NCBI GenBank assembly: GCA_029782225.1
Contig: JAKOVF010000001.1
Span: 47,178-111,177, forward strand
Length of the DNA stretch: 64,000 nt
Source of the DNA: Chloroflexota bacterium
Lineage (GTDB): Bacteria > Chloroflexota > Anaerolineae > Anaerolineales > Villigracilaceae
Direction: 5' to 3'
Below the pieces are notes generated by a model, which was not told the DNA's origin, ran no database searches, and worked only from the letters and a program-made list of their open reading frames with translations. Positions 17,797 to 25,916 of this stretch are shown piece after piece (position 1 is the first letter of the stretch; each line of letters begins with the position of its first letter). The position numbers and the translations under genes are program-made.

Positions 17797-17893
17797 TCGC
17801 ACGGAGAGGTATCATCAATTACCTCAGGTTGGGATGCTCTCATCGAGGCTGACCATTCCTACGGTCAGAACGGGTGCGATGAGAACCGTGCGA
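17797..17893 (-). ncRNA. Candidate structured leader RNA (three-way junction) of the GlsB-like stress gene
   Basis: Four nested perfect stems in 97 bases (plus-strand coordinates): outer P1 TCGCACGG 17797-17804 with CCGTGCGA 17886-17893 (8 bp); one arm GAGGTA 17806-17811 with TACCTC 17820-17825 (6 bp, 8-base loop); second arm TCTCATCG 17838-17845 with CGATGAGA 17877-17884 (8 bp), carrying an apical CTGACC 17849-17854 with GGTCAG 17863-17868 (6 bp, 8-base loop). A 12-base linker joins the arms. The minus strand is chosen because the element lies 72 bases upstream of the GlsB-like start, with a further hairpin next to its ribosome binding site. It does not match any riboswitch class I can recall. 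The plus-strand reading cannot be excluded. Confidence 0.6.
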
Positions 17894-17982
17894 GCACATC
17901 CATGTGTTTCTAAAACTATAAATGTATGTCATGCTTGCCTCAATGGGGGATGTGCCTACAAATGTAAGGAAACTCCCTACAA

Positions 17983-18022
17983 TAAAAAAAAGCCATGACA
18001 TGGAATCTCTGCATGTCATAGC
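17983..18022 (-). terminator. Rho-independent terminator of the response regulator gene
   Basis: On the minus strand an 11-bp stem with one mismatch (GCTATGACATG 18022-18012 and CATGTCATGGC 18002-17992) is followed by eight T. It ends transcription from the 18049-18756 gene. Confidence 0.9.
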
Positions 18023-18048
18023 CTCAAAAACTGGAGATAGTTGGATAC

Positions 18049-18756
18049 TTAGCTGGATTCAGAATCGGGCAATATGCGGCGTGCCACTCGTTTGAGATCT
18101 TCCAGTGTTTCTGCTTCGAACTTCATCATCATGAGATGAACATAGCGATGCAGGTCGGTCTTATCCATGCCAAGAAATCCTGCAACTTCCTCCTCGGATT
18201 GGCCTTTGAGGAGCTCGTTCAATATATCCCTCTCGCGCTTGGTAAGGGTTTGATCTTCCAGCGGAACAGCGCTGCTGTTCTTGACCGCGCGCGGACTGAG
18301 CCAATTCTGGCCGCTGTAGATGATGCTGCGGATCGCGTCCAGCAGCAGGGCCGGGGTCTCATCTTTCGTGATATACCCGGACGCGCCGTTCTGCACCATG
18401 ATCTGAATATATTCACGATCGGTATAGGAACTCACTGCCAGCACCTTGATCTCCGGCTGGTTCTTCTGGATACGCAGCATCACCACCTCACCGCGAATAT
18501 CCGGGAGTTCAATATCCAGCAGGATAATATCCGGCTGCTTCGATCGAGCCAGCTCGATTGCCTCGGTGCCATTGGCTGCCTCACCGATAACGATCATATC
18601 CTGTGCATTTCGTAGGAGGTTTTTTAAGCCTGCTCGCACCCCGGGGTAATCGTCCACAATCTCTACCCGGATGGGAGCATTTTGTGTTGAAAGGCCCATG
18701 GGAAAAGTCTCGGTAAGTCTAAACTCTGTGTCCTCATCGCGGCGGGTGAACATCAT
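18049..18756 (-). CDS. Response regulator with receiver and degenerate NarL-type output domain
   Basis: A 235-residue protein. The receiver (residues 28-150) has the acidic pair in VEIVDDYP, the phospho-acceptor D81 in IILLDIELPDIRG, SSY and a Lys in YITKDETP. The output part starts LTKRERDILNELLKGQSEEEVA like LuxR/NarL domains, but the recognition helix is unusual (FLGMDKTDLHRYVHLMMMKFEAE) and lacks the standard SxxTVxxHxxxI pattern. ATG 18756 and ATG 18753 are both possible; AAAGG is better spaced for 18753. Downstream of another regulator and a histidine kinase on the same strand, with its own terminator. Confidence 0.85.
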   Translation of the reverse strand: MMFTRRDEDTEFRLTETFPMGLSTQNAPIRVEIVDDYPGVRAGLKNLLRNAQDMIVIGEAANGTEAIELARSKQPDIILLDIELPDIRGEVVMLRIQKNQPEIKVLAVSSYTDREYIQIMVQNGASGYITKDETPALLLDAIRSIIYSGQNWLSPRAVKNSSAVPLEDQTLTKRERDILNELLKGQSEEEVAGFLGMDKTDLHRYVHLMMMKFEAETLEDLKRVARRILPDSESS

Positions 18757-18808
18757 TTCCTTTGCAAACTAAGTTTACCGTGACTAATGCAGAAACCCAA
18801 TAGGAATT

Positions 18809-18828
18809 CCCCTATTTTTCAATAGGGG
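18809..18828. promoter_or_regulatory. Hairpin and TAGGGGAA-type sites between the two regulator genes
   Basis: CCCCTATT-tttc-AATAGGGG forms a perfect 8-bp hairpin; just left of it TAGGAATTCCCCTA (18801-18814) is near-palindromic. There is no T-run for termination. The same TAGGGGAA words appear upstream of genes at 10130, 22824 and 60830, which suggests a regulator site rather than a terminator. Confidence 0.45.
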
Positions 18829-18853
18829 ATGCACTCTGCCGTTTCGGAAACAA

Positions 18854-19489
18854 CTATACAAGGCTTTCACGCACGGCCATCACAGCAGCCTCAACCCGCG
18901 AGACCACACCCATTTTTCGGAAGATCGTGTGGAGGTGGTTCTCCACAGTCTTGACGCTGATCCCGAGACTGACGCCGATCTGGTCATTGGTCTTGCCGTT
19001 GACCACCATGCCCAGCACATCCAGCTCGCGCGGCGTCAGATCGGAGCTGCCACCTTCCTTTTCACGCAGGATGATCTGACTGAGCATTGCCGCGACCTTG
19101 CGGCTCACCCAGCCCGACTCACCGTGAGCCACGCCGCGGATCGCTTCGAGGATCTGCTCAGGCACCTCATCCTTGAGCAAATAACCGGAGGCTCCCTGGT
19201 TGAGCAGTTGGGAGATGAATTCGCGGTCGTTGTATGAGCTCAGCCCGAGGACACGCGTGTGGCTGCCCATGGCATAGATTTCCTTGATGATCTCGACGCC
19301 GGTCATATCCGGTAGTCTCATGTCGAGCAGTACGACATCGGGCCTTACTGCTTTGATCATTTGCAGGGCCTCGGCACCCGTATGCGCTTCACCAGCCACC
19401 TTGATCCCCACGGCGGGTTCCAATAGATTCCGTATGCCTTTGCACACAACGGGATGGTCGTCGACGATTAATACATGAATATCTGACAT
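18854..19489 (-). CDS. NarL/FixJ-family response regulator
   Basis: A 211-residue two-domain regulator. Receiver: VLIVDDHPVVCKG with D10/D11, phospho-acceptor D56 in VVLLDMRLPDMTG, conserved SSYND and LLKDEVPE lysine. Output: LTPRELDVLGMVVNGKTNDQIG-VSLGISVKTVENHLHTIFRKMGV, a complete LuxR-type helix-turn-helix. Start ATG 19489 has AGGAAGAG 4 bases before it; the frame extends to 19540 but overlaps the kinase end. It is 29 bp downstream of the histidine kinase and is its probable partner. Confidence 0.92.
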   Translation of the reverse strand: MSDIHVLIVDDHPVVCKGIRNLLEPAVGIKVAGEAHTGAEALQMIKAVRPDVVLLDMRLPDMTGVEIIKEIYAMGSHTRVLGLSSYNDREFISQLLNQGASGYLLKDEVPEQILEAIRGVAHGESGWVSRKVAAMLSQIILREKEGGSSDLTPRELDVLGMVVNGKTNDQIGVSLGISVKTVENHLHTIFRKMGVVSRVEAAVMAVRESLV

Positions 19490-19518
19490 GCTCTCTTCCT
19501 CCACCAGGTCCACTGGTC

Positions 19519-21645
19519 TTACTCTTGAAGATTTCTCCACGGAATAGCCGCAATCACGGTCGTGGATTTTCCAGGTTCCGATCGCACATTAAACGTACCA
19601 CCCAGGGCATGGATTCGCTCTGATGCACCGGCCAGGCCATAATGCCCGCTTCTCACCAGCTCGATCCACGTCTTTGGGACATCAAAACCCTTGCCATTAT
19701 CTGAGATTTCCAGGCGTACCTCCTCCGCATCGAATGAAAAGCGCACATTGGCCTCGTTCGCCCCGGAATGTCTCAGCACGTTCGAGAGAGACTGCTGAGT
19801 AATGCGGAAAAGCGCCAGACGCGCCTTCTCCGGCAGGAGTTGACGGTCATGCGCCAACGAAAGCGAAATCTTGATATTTGGATATTTATCCCTGATGTCG
19901 TCCACATGCGAACGGATGGCATGCTCGAGGCCAAAGCTGAAAAGCGTGGGAGGCCTCAGTTCCTTAGCCGTGGAGCGCAGGCCTTCGAGCACGGTCTTGA
20001 TATCGTCGTTCACGCTCTGCAGGGCCACGCTGAGCTTGGGATCGACGGTGCTCTTGAGCGCCTCGATTTGATAGATGGCCGTATACAGCGTCTGCATAGG
20101 GTTATCGTGAAGTTCCTGGGCAAGCCTGAGCCGTTCCAGTTCGATACTTCCCTGCAGGCGATTGCTCATCTCCGCTAGTTCCATCTGGATGCGCTTCTGC
20201 TCACTGATGTTCTCAATAATACCCACGATGAAGACCGGGCTTTTGTTTTTCCCTTCGGCGCGGGTATTTTTCACGGGCGTAAAGATGGTTTTCATCCAGA
20301 CTGACGAACCATCCTTGTGGAGACCGCGATGCTCAAAGCGGATATAAGATGCGCCGCTCATTTTTATGTCATGGAACACCTGCCGGGCCGCAGGCTGATC
20401 GATCGGGTCAACGAAGTCCGTGAAATGCCCGCCTACAAGTTCGTGTTCGTCGCGGCCCAGCATGGTTTCGAACGCCGCATTCGTCTGCAGAATATTGCCG
20501 TCCAGGTCAAGGATCTTGATCCCCAGCGCCGTTGATTCAAAGATCGCCCGGAAGCGTCCCTCACTCACGTCAAGCGCTTGATGCGCTGTCTGGCGAGCCA
20601 TCACCTCCGCGCGCAAAGAATCATACAGCCGGCAGTATTCCACGGCGTGAGCTGTTCGAGTGGCAATCTCCTGAAGAAATGATTGATCGGCATGGTTGAA
20701 AGACCCATTTCCCGCATGACGCGAAACGCTGATCGCTCCCAGCAATCCGTTCCGTCCAGTCATCGGGACGACTAGAACACTTTCGATGCCCACGTATTCA
20801 ATGAATTCCCGCCAGGAAGGCAGGGAGACATTCCGCAGGTCTTCGATGGGAATGTGAGGGATCAGGATTGGCTGGCCGGTGTTGATGGTTTTGGCAGCCA
20901 GGCCCCGATCGCGATCGATCTCGGTGGATTCATCGAGGAGTTTCCTTGCCAGAGTCCGTGCCGTGGGGTCTGGATCATAGAGCGCGGCAATGTGCAATTT
21001 CTCGTTGTTCTGATTGACCAGGGTAATACCGACCAAATCACCCAGTGACTTTGAAACCAGAATCGTGACGGCCTTCAACAACTTGTCCAGTTTATTTCCG
21101 GACGTAGAAATAATGTTCGAAAGCCGGTAGAGCGCATCAGCACGTTGGATATATCTGGCCTTGGAGATCTCCGCGCTCTTAGTGGGTGTGACATCAACGA
21201 GGGCGATCATGGCGCCGGCGACGATTCCTTCCGCCCCGCGGATTGGCCAGGAGGACATTGTTATCCATCGCACCGATTCATCTTCCGGACGGCGCAGCAG
21301 CATCTCTTCAGCCACCACTTCCTCCCCGTTCAGTGCGCGCTGCAGTGGCAATTCCTCCGCCCTGTAGACCTCCTCCGAAAAGGGCTTCCGCAGACCGAGC
21401 ACCTGAGGCCAGTTTTCTGGCGTGAGCATCTCGGCCGCGCCTGGCAGCAAGGTCCTCGCAGCCTCATTTAGTTGACGGATATTTCCGCCGGCATCTGTGA
21501 CGATGAGCGGTTCAGGAAAGTGTTCGAATATGGTTTGCAGCTGTAGGAATTGTTCGCCGAAGCCAATAAGGCTTTCCCGGGCAGCAGTGGCCCGGCGGTC
21601 CTCGCCTGTCCCAGTAGAAGTCTCTGGTTGCACTCTCGCTTGCAT
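19519..21645 (-). CDS. PAS-GAF-PAS sensor histidine kinase (NarX/DesK-type core)
   Basis: A 708-residue soluble kinase with no transmembrane helix. Order: PAS (about 25-150: TIFEHFPEPLIVTDAGGNIR), GAF (about 185-350: GITLVNQNNEKLHIAALYD, VLVVPMTGRNGLLGAIS), PAS with PAC (about 365-490: FRAIFESTALGIKILDLDG, HKDGSSVWMKTIFTPV), HisKA_3 with the phospho-acceptor H513 in LAQELHDNPMQTLY, and HATPase_c (NVLRHSGANEANV, ISDNGKGFD, GHYGLAGASERI). It senses a cytoplasmic signal, possibly redox or small molecule, and should phosphorylate the NarL-type regulators downstream. ATG 21645 has AAGGAGA 10 bases before it; the frame to 21681 has none. Confidence 0.92.
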   Translation of the reverse strand: MQARVQPETSTGTGEDRRATAARESLIGFGEQFLQLQTIFEHFPEPLIVTDAGGNIRQLNEAARTLLPGAAEMLTPENWPQVLGLRKPFSEEVYRAEELPLQRALNGEEVVAEEMLLRRPEDESVRWITMSSWPIRGAEGIVAGAMIALVDVTPTKSAEISKARYIQRADALYRLSNIISTSGNKLDKLLKAVTILVSKSLGDLVGITLVNQNNEKLHIAALYDPDPTARTLARKLLDESTEIDRDRGLAAKTINTGQPILIPHIPIEDLRNVSLPSWREFIEYVGIESVLVVPMTGRNGLLGAISVSRHAGNGSFNHADQSFLQEIATRTAHAVEYCRLYDSLRAEVMARQTAHQALDVSEGRFRAIFESTALGIKILDLDGNILQTNAAFETMLGRDEHELVGGHFTDFVDPIDQPAARQVFHDIKMSGASYIRFEHRGLHKDGSSVWMKTIFTPVKNTRAEGKNKSPVFIVGIIENISEQKRIQMELAEMSNRLQGSIELERLRLAQELHDNPMQTLYTAIYQIEALKSTVDPKLSVALQSVNDDIKTVLEGLRSTAKELRPPTLFSFGLEHAIRSHVDDIRDKYPNIKISLSLAHDRQLLPEKARLALFRITQQSLSNVLRHSGANEANVRFSFDAEEVRLEISDNGKGFDVPKTWIELVRSGHYGLAGASERIHALGGTFNVRSEPGKSTTVIAAIPWRNLQE

Positions 21646-22026
21646 AGCCGATGTTCTCCTTGCAGCAAAATAAAAAAACACTAAAGCGTTTCGAACGGAT
21701 GTTTGGCTTGAGAGTTCAAGAAAGAGAAACCCGATGAAGGGAGATGATGATCAATGCCAGTGTTCTATCTGTGCCTTTAATGATAACACTAATCAGTCTG
21801 ATTCTATCAGAATATGAAACAGCCTCTTGGATTCTAATATTGTATTTAATAGTTTACGGGCATAGAGAGAAAATCTTGGATATAAACATATGCTATGCTG
21901 TCCTTCTTCCTTCTAATCTGGTGTAGCCAGCATTTTCCCTGGACCCAGGCAAGGAAGTGCTGCCCTGACGGGTATCTTGTTCCAACAGTAGCACCGGAAA
22001 GACTGTTCTCCACTCACAAACTTTGC
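21646..22026. other. AT-rich intergenic region upstream of the histidine kinase
   Basis: About 380 bp without a gene. It is clearly AT-richer than its surroundings between 21740 and 21900 and contains the small palindrome ATTCT-atc-AGAAT near 21803. It probably holds the promoter of the kinase operon (minus strand) and the 3' end of the PRC-barrel transcript. No terminator hairpin with a T-run is visible. Confidence 0.5.
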
Positions 22027-22824
22027 TCAGGCCATGTTGTTCAGTATGGATGCCCGGCCGGGCACCCACTGTTCCCTGGCGTTCTCAAAATTTGTGTGGA
22101 TAGCCACATAGAGGATTTTTCCGGTCTGGATGTTCACGATGACATCGTCAATCGAAACCGCCAGGTTTTCTTCGCCCTGCAACTTAAAGTTGAAGCCAAG
22201 GGCATGAGATGCCAGAAGAATGCCTTTCAGCGGCACACCTTCCGGGGTCACAGATTGATCCGTGGAGGTTGCCAGGCTGCTTGAGTCAGGCAGAAGGTTC
22301 CAGTAAGCGCGAATCTCCTTATCCCAATCCGTCGCGGGCTGGCCTACCCTGGGCAGATCCTGCTCCAGTCTGACGATTGGCGCATTCAGGAGGAGATTTT
22401 CATCGACAAGCAGTTTGAAGAAGCTTCGTGCTGAACTGGAGTTGTCAGCATTTGCCTGGAGTTGAAGCGCAGCCCAGGGGACAGCGATATTCCTTGCAGC
22501 AGCATTTGGAATGCCACCCGTGCTTACGATCACATACTTGATGGAAGACGTATCCAAATCCATGATCATGTCGCGGGCCACACCGATCTGCCCGCCCGCC
22601 TGATCGAGCACAGCAACGTGCATCAGATTGGACAAACGTGCAGGGTTCAGAGCCGGTTTGAGGCCGGGCACATACGTGGCTATTGCGGGCAGGATGGAGT
22701 CAGCCGCCGGTGCGGTTCCTTGACTTCCCGGCGCGCCATAAGCGGTCAGCACCACTGTAACAAGAAACAGCAATGCGCTAGCCGTCTTGATCCTGAACCA
22801 ATTCACTGCGAGCTTTCTTCTCAT
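22027..22824 (-). CDS. Secreted or membrane-anchored PRC-barrel protein
   Basis: A 265-residue protein with an N-terminal hydrophobic segment (ASALLFLVTVVLTAYG, residues 15-30) after basic residues: an uncleaved anchor or a signal peptide. Two PRC-barrel-like units are visible: MHVAVLDQAGGQIGVARDMI-MDLDTSSIKYVIVSTGG (about 68-105) and LGFNFKLQGEENLAVSIDDV-IVNIQTGKILYVAIHT (about 208-245). PRC-barrels occur in RNA-processing and photosynthetic proteins and in many uncharacterised stress proteins; outside the membrane their role is unknown. Single gene. Confidence 0.72.
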   Translation of the reverse strand: MRRKLAVNWFRIKTASALLFLVTVVLTAYGAPGSQGTAPAADSILPAIATYVPGLKPALNPARLSNLMHVAVLDQAGGQIGVARDMIMDLDTSSIKYVIVSTGGIPNAAARNIAVPWAALQLQANADNSSSARSFFKLLVDENLLLNAPIVRLEQDLPRVGQPATDWDKEIRAYWNLLPDSSSLATSTDQSVTPEGVPLKGILLASHALGFNFKLQGEENLAVSIDDVIVNIQTGKILYVAIHTNFENAREQWVPGRASILNNMA

Positions 22825-22889
22825 TTGATAAGCATAAATAATACGGGGCGGGATTCTGCGCTAAGGATATTCGTTCCTTCTGAATTATG

Positions 22890-22906
22890 TATGGGGGAAT
22901 CTCGAA
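22890..22906. promoter_or_regulatory. TAGGGGAA-like site upstream of the PRC-barrel gene
   Basis: TATGGGGGAATCTC lies about 70 bp upstream of the PRC-barrel start. It is a weaker match to the word shared with sites near 10010, 18801 and 60711. Confidence 0.25.
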
Positions 22907-23000
22907 TTTAGTGGTCAGGGTTTTCGATACTGGCCACCTGGGGAAAACCCTGAGGCAAATAGGGCAGCATTCTGCGCACAAACCTGCCTTTCAAAATAAA

Positions 23001-23037
23001 CAACCCCTGGTTTGAGTTGACTTCAGACCAGGGGTTG
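23001..23037 (-). terminator. Terminator after the TIM-barrel gene
   Basis: Perfect 11-bp arms CAACCCCTGGT (23001-23011) and ACCAGGGGTTG (23027-23037) with a 15-base loop; on the minus strand the stem is followed by TTTATTTTG. Confidence 0.85.
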
Positions 23038-23079
23038 ATCCAGCACCGGGTTATTCCCAGCAACGGGAGAGGCCAATGA

Positions 23080-23799
23080 CTACTTCACTTTTTCCTGACG
23101 ACCCAGGTATTGATCCAGTTCAGATGGATTGGTTTTTTCGAGCCAGGAGCAGACGGCCAAAGTGTTATCCAGGAAGGAACCATCCGGCACAAATTTCTTA
23201 TCAAACAGGGCGCTCCCGATCGTGAAGCCCCACGCGCCCGCATCCCAGACCTCAGCGATGCGCCGATACGATTCGATTGACCCGGCGGAAACGATCGGCA
23301 CATGCGTGGCCTTCACCACTTCCCGCAGCAATTTCGGGGCATCCCCTACATAGCGATAGCTTAACAGGTCCATGCCTGGCACACCTTTACGTTCCAGAAA
23401 TTGGGCATGGGCTACGATTTCATCAATGGTTCCATCCATGATGCTGGGATGACCATAGATGTGACCCGGGAAGGGATAGTAGCGAATGGGCTTTCCCTTT
23501 AGATATTCCAAAATCGAATCAAAGTAGACGGTACCCATGAGAACGTCAAACCCGGCCTCCACAGCAATCTGGGCGCCGCGCAATCCCTCTTCCTCAGAAA
23601 GGCTGACCACTTCCAGATAGGTGGTCTTCCCCGCCAATTTCATCTCAGCAACCAGGGTCTTCATTTCTTCGGGAGGCAGGCCGACATCCTTGAATCCCCA
23701 ATGAGTGACAGGTGCCCGCTTGCACTCTCGAAAGATCTCCAGGGCATCTTTCACCGTTGTATCGTTATAGGTGAGCATCAGAATAAATTCGGGTTTCAT
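23080..23799 (-). CDS. Predicted TIM-barrel protein, function unknown
   Basis: A 239-residue protein that reads as a (beta/alpha)8 barrel: strands EFILMLTYN, VTHWGFKDVG, TTYLEVVSLS, AGFDVLMGTVY, IRYYPFPGHIYG, GMDLLSYRYVG, VPIVSAGSIESYRR and GAWGFTIGSALF alternate with helices. The final VSAGSI and GFTIGSALF loops look like the phosphate-binding loops of ribulose-phosphate-binding or NanE/ThiE-type barrels, which would fit a phosphorylated sugar. I cannot name the family. AGGAGG is 12 bases before ATG 23799. It is divergent from the cupin and FGGY kinase genes, so a role in the same pathway is likely. Confidence 0.65.
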   Translation of the reverse strand: MKPEFILMLTYNDTTVKDALEIFRECKRAPVTHWGFKDVGLPPEEMKTLVAEMKLAGKTTYLEVVSLSEEEGLRGAQIAVEAGFDVLMGTVYFDSILEYLKGKPIRYYPFPGHIYGHPSIMDGTIDEIVAHAQFLERKGVPGMDLLSYRYVGDAPKLLREVVKATHVPIVSAGSIESYRRIAEVWDAGAWGFTIGSALFDKKFVPDGSFLDNTLAVCSWLEKTNPSELDQYLGRQEKVK

Positions 23800-23869
23800 T
23801 TTGGATCAACCTCCTGTTTAAAGGGCTCTTTCCATTGTTTTCCTTGCATCAATTTTGTCCCCCGTCCTA

Positions 23870-23898
23870 TTGACTTTTGAGGACAAATTTGCTATAGT
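23870..23898 (+). promoter_or_regulatory. Sigma70-like promoter for the cupin-FGGY-GntR genes
   Basis: TTGACT (23870-23875), a 17-bp spacer and TATAGT (23893-23898): five of six matches in each hexamer and optimal spacing. The predicted start of transcription is near 23905. Confidence 0.7.
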
Positions 23899-23903
23899 TT
23901 AAC

Positions 23904-23929
23904 TTGTATTACATCATAACATAGTACAA
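23904..23929. promoter_or_regulatory. Possible GntR operator
   Basis: TTGTA (23904-23908) and TACAA (23925-23929) form an inverted repeat with a 16-base AT-rich centre immediately at and after the predicted transcription start, a suitable place for repression by the GntR protein encoded at 25917. Confidence 0.35.
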
Positions 23930-24055
23930 TCTTGTTTCTCATTATAAGCTTTTCGCATCCTTCCGTCAACTTGTCGCCTCTCCAAGCCACTCCCTGCGAT
24001 TTCTGTAAAGTCTGATTGATCACCAAAGACTGGTCCTTTGGGAAAGGAAGGAAAC

Positions 24056-24388
24056 ATGGATGCCGTTGCGCGAATCATCCGGGCCATAGAAGCCAGGACC
24101 TTTATGGAAGGCCCTGAATTGTGCCGTGAGTATGTGAAGACTCCCAAAATGTGGCTGGGAACCTCCACCCTTCAGCCCGGGCAAAGAGGGAACATTGACA
24201 TAGGGCACGATGTTTCGCAAGAGGTTTTTTATTGCTGCAAAGGGCATGTACTGCTCTTTGATGAAAAGCAATATTATGAATTATCCGGGGGCGACGCAAT
24301 CCTCATTCCAGAAGGACTTCCACACACATTGATCAACATCGGGGAAGAGACGGCTGTTCTTGTCTGGGCAGGGGCGCCGGGTGAATAG
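24056..24388 (+). CDS. Small cupin-domain protein
   Basis: A 110-residue single-domain cupin. Motif 1 region: GHDVSQEVFYCCKGHVLLFDE (GHDVSQEVFYCCKG), motif 2: GDAILIPEGLPHTLINIGEE. Motif 1 has His then Glu (H-x5-E) and motif 2 has His (PEGLPH), enough to bind a metal. Such proteins often isomerise or bind sugars. The start is ATG 56 of the 24001 line (24056), with AAGGAAGG 5 bases upstream; a TTG 18 bases earlier is rejected. It is 3 bp before the FGGY kinase gene, so both are translated from one message. Confidence 0.8.
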   Translation: MDAVARIIRAIEARTFMEGPELCREYVKTPKMWLGTSTLQPGQRGNIDIGHDVSQEVFYCCKGHVLLFDEKQYYELSGGDAILIPEGLPHTLINIGEETAVLVWAGAPGE

Positions 24389-24391
24389 ACC

Positions 24392-25912
24392 ATGCCGGGT
24401 ATATTGGCATTTGACATTGGAACGACGGCTCTAAAGTGCGCTTTGCATGACCTGGAGGGCAGGATTCTGGCGAAGGCATCCGAGGAATATCAGCTTATTA
24501 CACCGGATGCTGATTCCGTTGAGATGGACGTGGAGACCTACTGGCAGGCTTTTAAGTCAGCCGTTGGCAGGGTGCTCAAAGAGTCTCGAATCGACCCGGG
24601 CGAAATCAGAGCTCTGGGCGTCTCTGCCCAGGGGGAAACGCTCATCCTGGTTGATCGGGAGGGCCGGCCCCTGCGCCGGGCGATCGTATGGCTCGATAAC
24701 CGGGCCCAAAAAGAAGCGGCAAGATTAGCCAATGCTCTGGGAGATCGACAGGCCTTTGAGATCACGGGGCAAGTCAAATTAGTCCCAACCTGGCCTGCCG
24801 CCAAAATTCTGTGGCTCAGAGAGCACGAACCCGGTGTCTTTGAAAAAACTCATAAGTTTTTGTTGATAGAGGATTATTTTCTATTTCGCCTGACGGGGGA
24901 ATACGTCTGCGAAGGATCACTGGTTACATCCACTTGTTACTGGAACTTCCGGGCACGTGCCTGGTGGAAGGAAATGCTGGAGCAGTTGGGAATCTCAGAG
25001 GAGCAGCTCCCCCACTACTGTGAATCAGGTGAACCTGTTGGGAATTTGCGGCCCGAAGTCGCCGCCGAGCTGGGGCTCAGTCCAAAAACTGTTGCTTGTA
25101 CAGGAGCACTTGATCAGGCCTGTGGGGCGATTGGGGTTGGAAACTTCAAGCCAGGCATCTTCAGTGAAAACACCGGAGCCGCACTGGCGATCTGTGCAAC
25201 AGTCAACCAGCCGGTGATCGATCCCGGGAACCAGATGCCCTGTCACTATCATGGCTTGCCCGGTCTATATATGCTGCATACCTTCACCAGCGGAGGGATT
25301 GTGATGCGCTGGTTCCGCGATGAATTTGCGGCGATGGAGATGCAGGTTGGAAAATCCACCGGGATGGATGCCTATGAACTGATGGGATTAGAGGCATCGC
25401 GTGTAGCTCCCGCTTGTGAGGGCCTGGTGATGCTCCCTCATTTGCAGGGGGCAATGGCCCCGGAAGCAAATCCGAAGGCCAGTGGAGTCTTTTATGGATT
25501 CACGCTCCGACACGGACGCGGTCACTTCACCCGCGCGATCATGGAAGCTGTCTGCTTTATCGTGCGGAGAAATATCGAGGTCATCGAAAGCCTGGGCGTG
25601 CCAGTGCAGGAGATACGCGCGCTGGGCGGCGGTGCACGCAGCCGCATGTGGAAACAGATCGAGGCCGATATTGTGGGCCGCCCGGTCGTTACCACCACCA
25701 ACGAGGAAGCTGCTACATTAGGGGCGGCCATCCTGGCCGGGAAGGCAGTTGGGCTTTACTCCAGCGTGGAAGAAGCTGCCGAAAGAATGATCCAGATCAA
25801 GGAGCGGTTCGAACCGAATTCCGAGAATCGATCTATTTATGACGAGGCCTTTGCCACCTACGTCAAACTGTACGATGCGCTCTGTCCTCTTTTTGAAAGC
25901 AGAGAGGGTTGA
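24392..25912 (+). CDS. FGGY-family carbohydrate kinase (xylulokinase-like), first
   Basis: A 506-residue sugar kinase. N-terminal FGGY domain: LAFDIGTTALKCALHDLEG (phosphate 1), VSAQGETLILVDREGRPLR, IVWLDNRAQKEA. C-terminal: CTGALDQACGAIGVG with the catalytic Asp in the G-x2-D motif, ALGGGARSRMWKQIEADI (adenosine site) and EEAATLGAAILAG. It phosphorylates a ketose or polyol; sequence alone does not say which. It lies between a cupin and a GntR regulator and 6 kb from a second FGGY gene whose neighbours are phosphatase and dehydrogenase genes. Confidence 0.9.
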   Translation: MPGILAFDIGTTALKCALHDLEGRILAKASEEYQLITPDADSVEMDVETYWQAFKSAVGRVLKESRIDPGEIRALGVSAQGETLILVDREGRPLRRAIVWLDNRAQKEAARLANALGDRQAFEITGQVKLVPTWPAAKILWLREHEPGVFEKTHKFLLIEDYFLFRLTGEYVCEGSLVTSTCYWNFRARAWWKEMLEQLGISEEQLPHYCESGEPVGNLRPEVAAELGLSPKTVACTGALDQACGAIGVGNFKPGIFSENTGAALAICATVNQPVIDPGNQMPCHYHGLPGLYMLHTFTSGGIVMRWFRDEFAAMEMQVGKSTGMDAYELMGLEASRVAPACEGLVMLPHLQGAMAPEANPKASGVFYGFTLRHGRGHFTRAIMEAVCFIVRRNIEVIESLGVPVQEIRALGGGARSRMWKQIEADIVGRPVVTTTNEEAATLGAAILAGKAVGLYSSVEEAAERMIQIKERFEPNSENRSIYDEAFATYVKLYDALCPLFESREG

Positions 25913-25916
25913 GGAA

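Larger units (their letters stand above)
23800..24055. promoter_or_regulatory. Divergent control region between TIM-barrel and cupin-kinase genes
   Basis: About 255 bp without a gene, AT-rich in the middle. It holds a near-consensus plus-strand promoter (23870-23898) and an inverted repeat just after the likely transcription start. It leaves a 5' leader of about 150 bases for the cupin gene. Confidence 0.65.
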
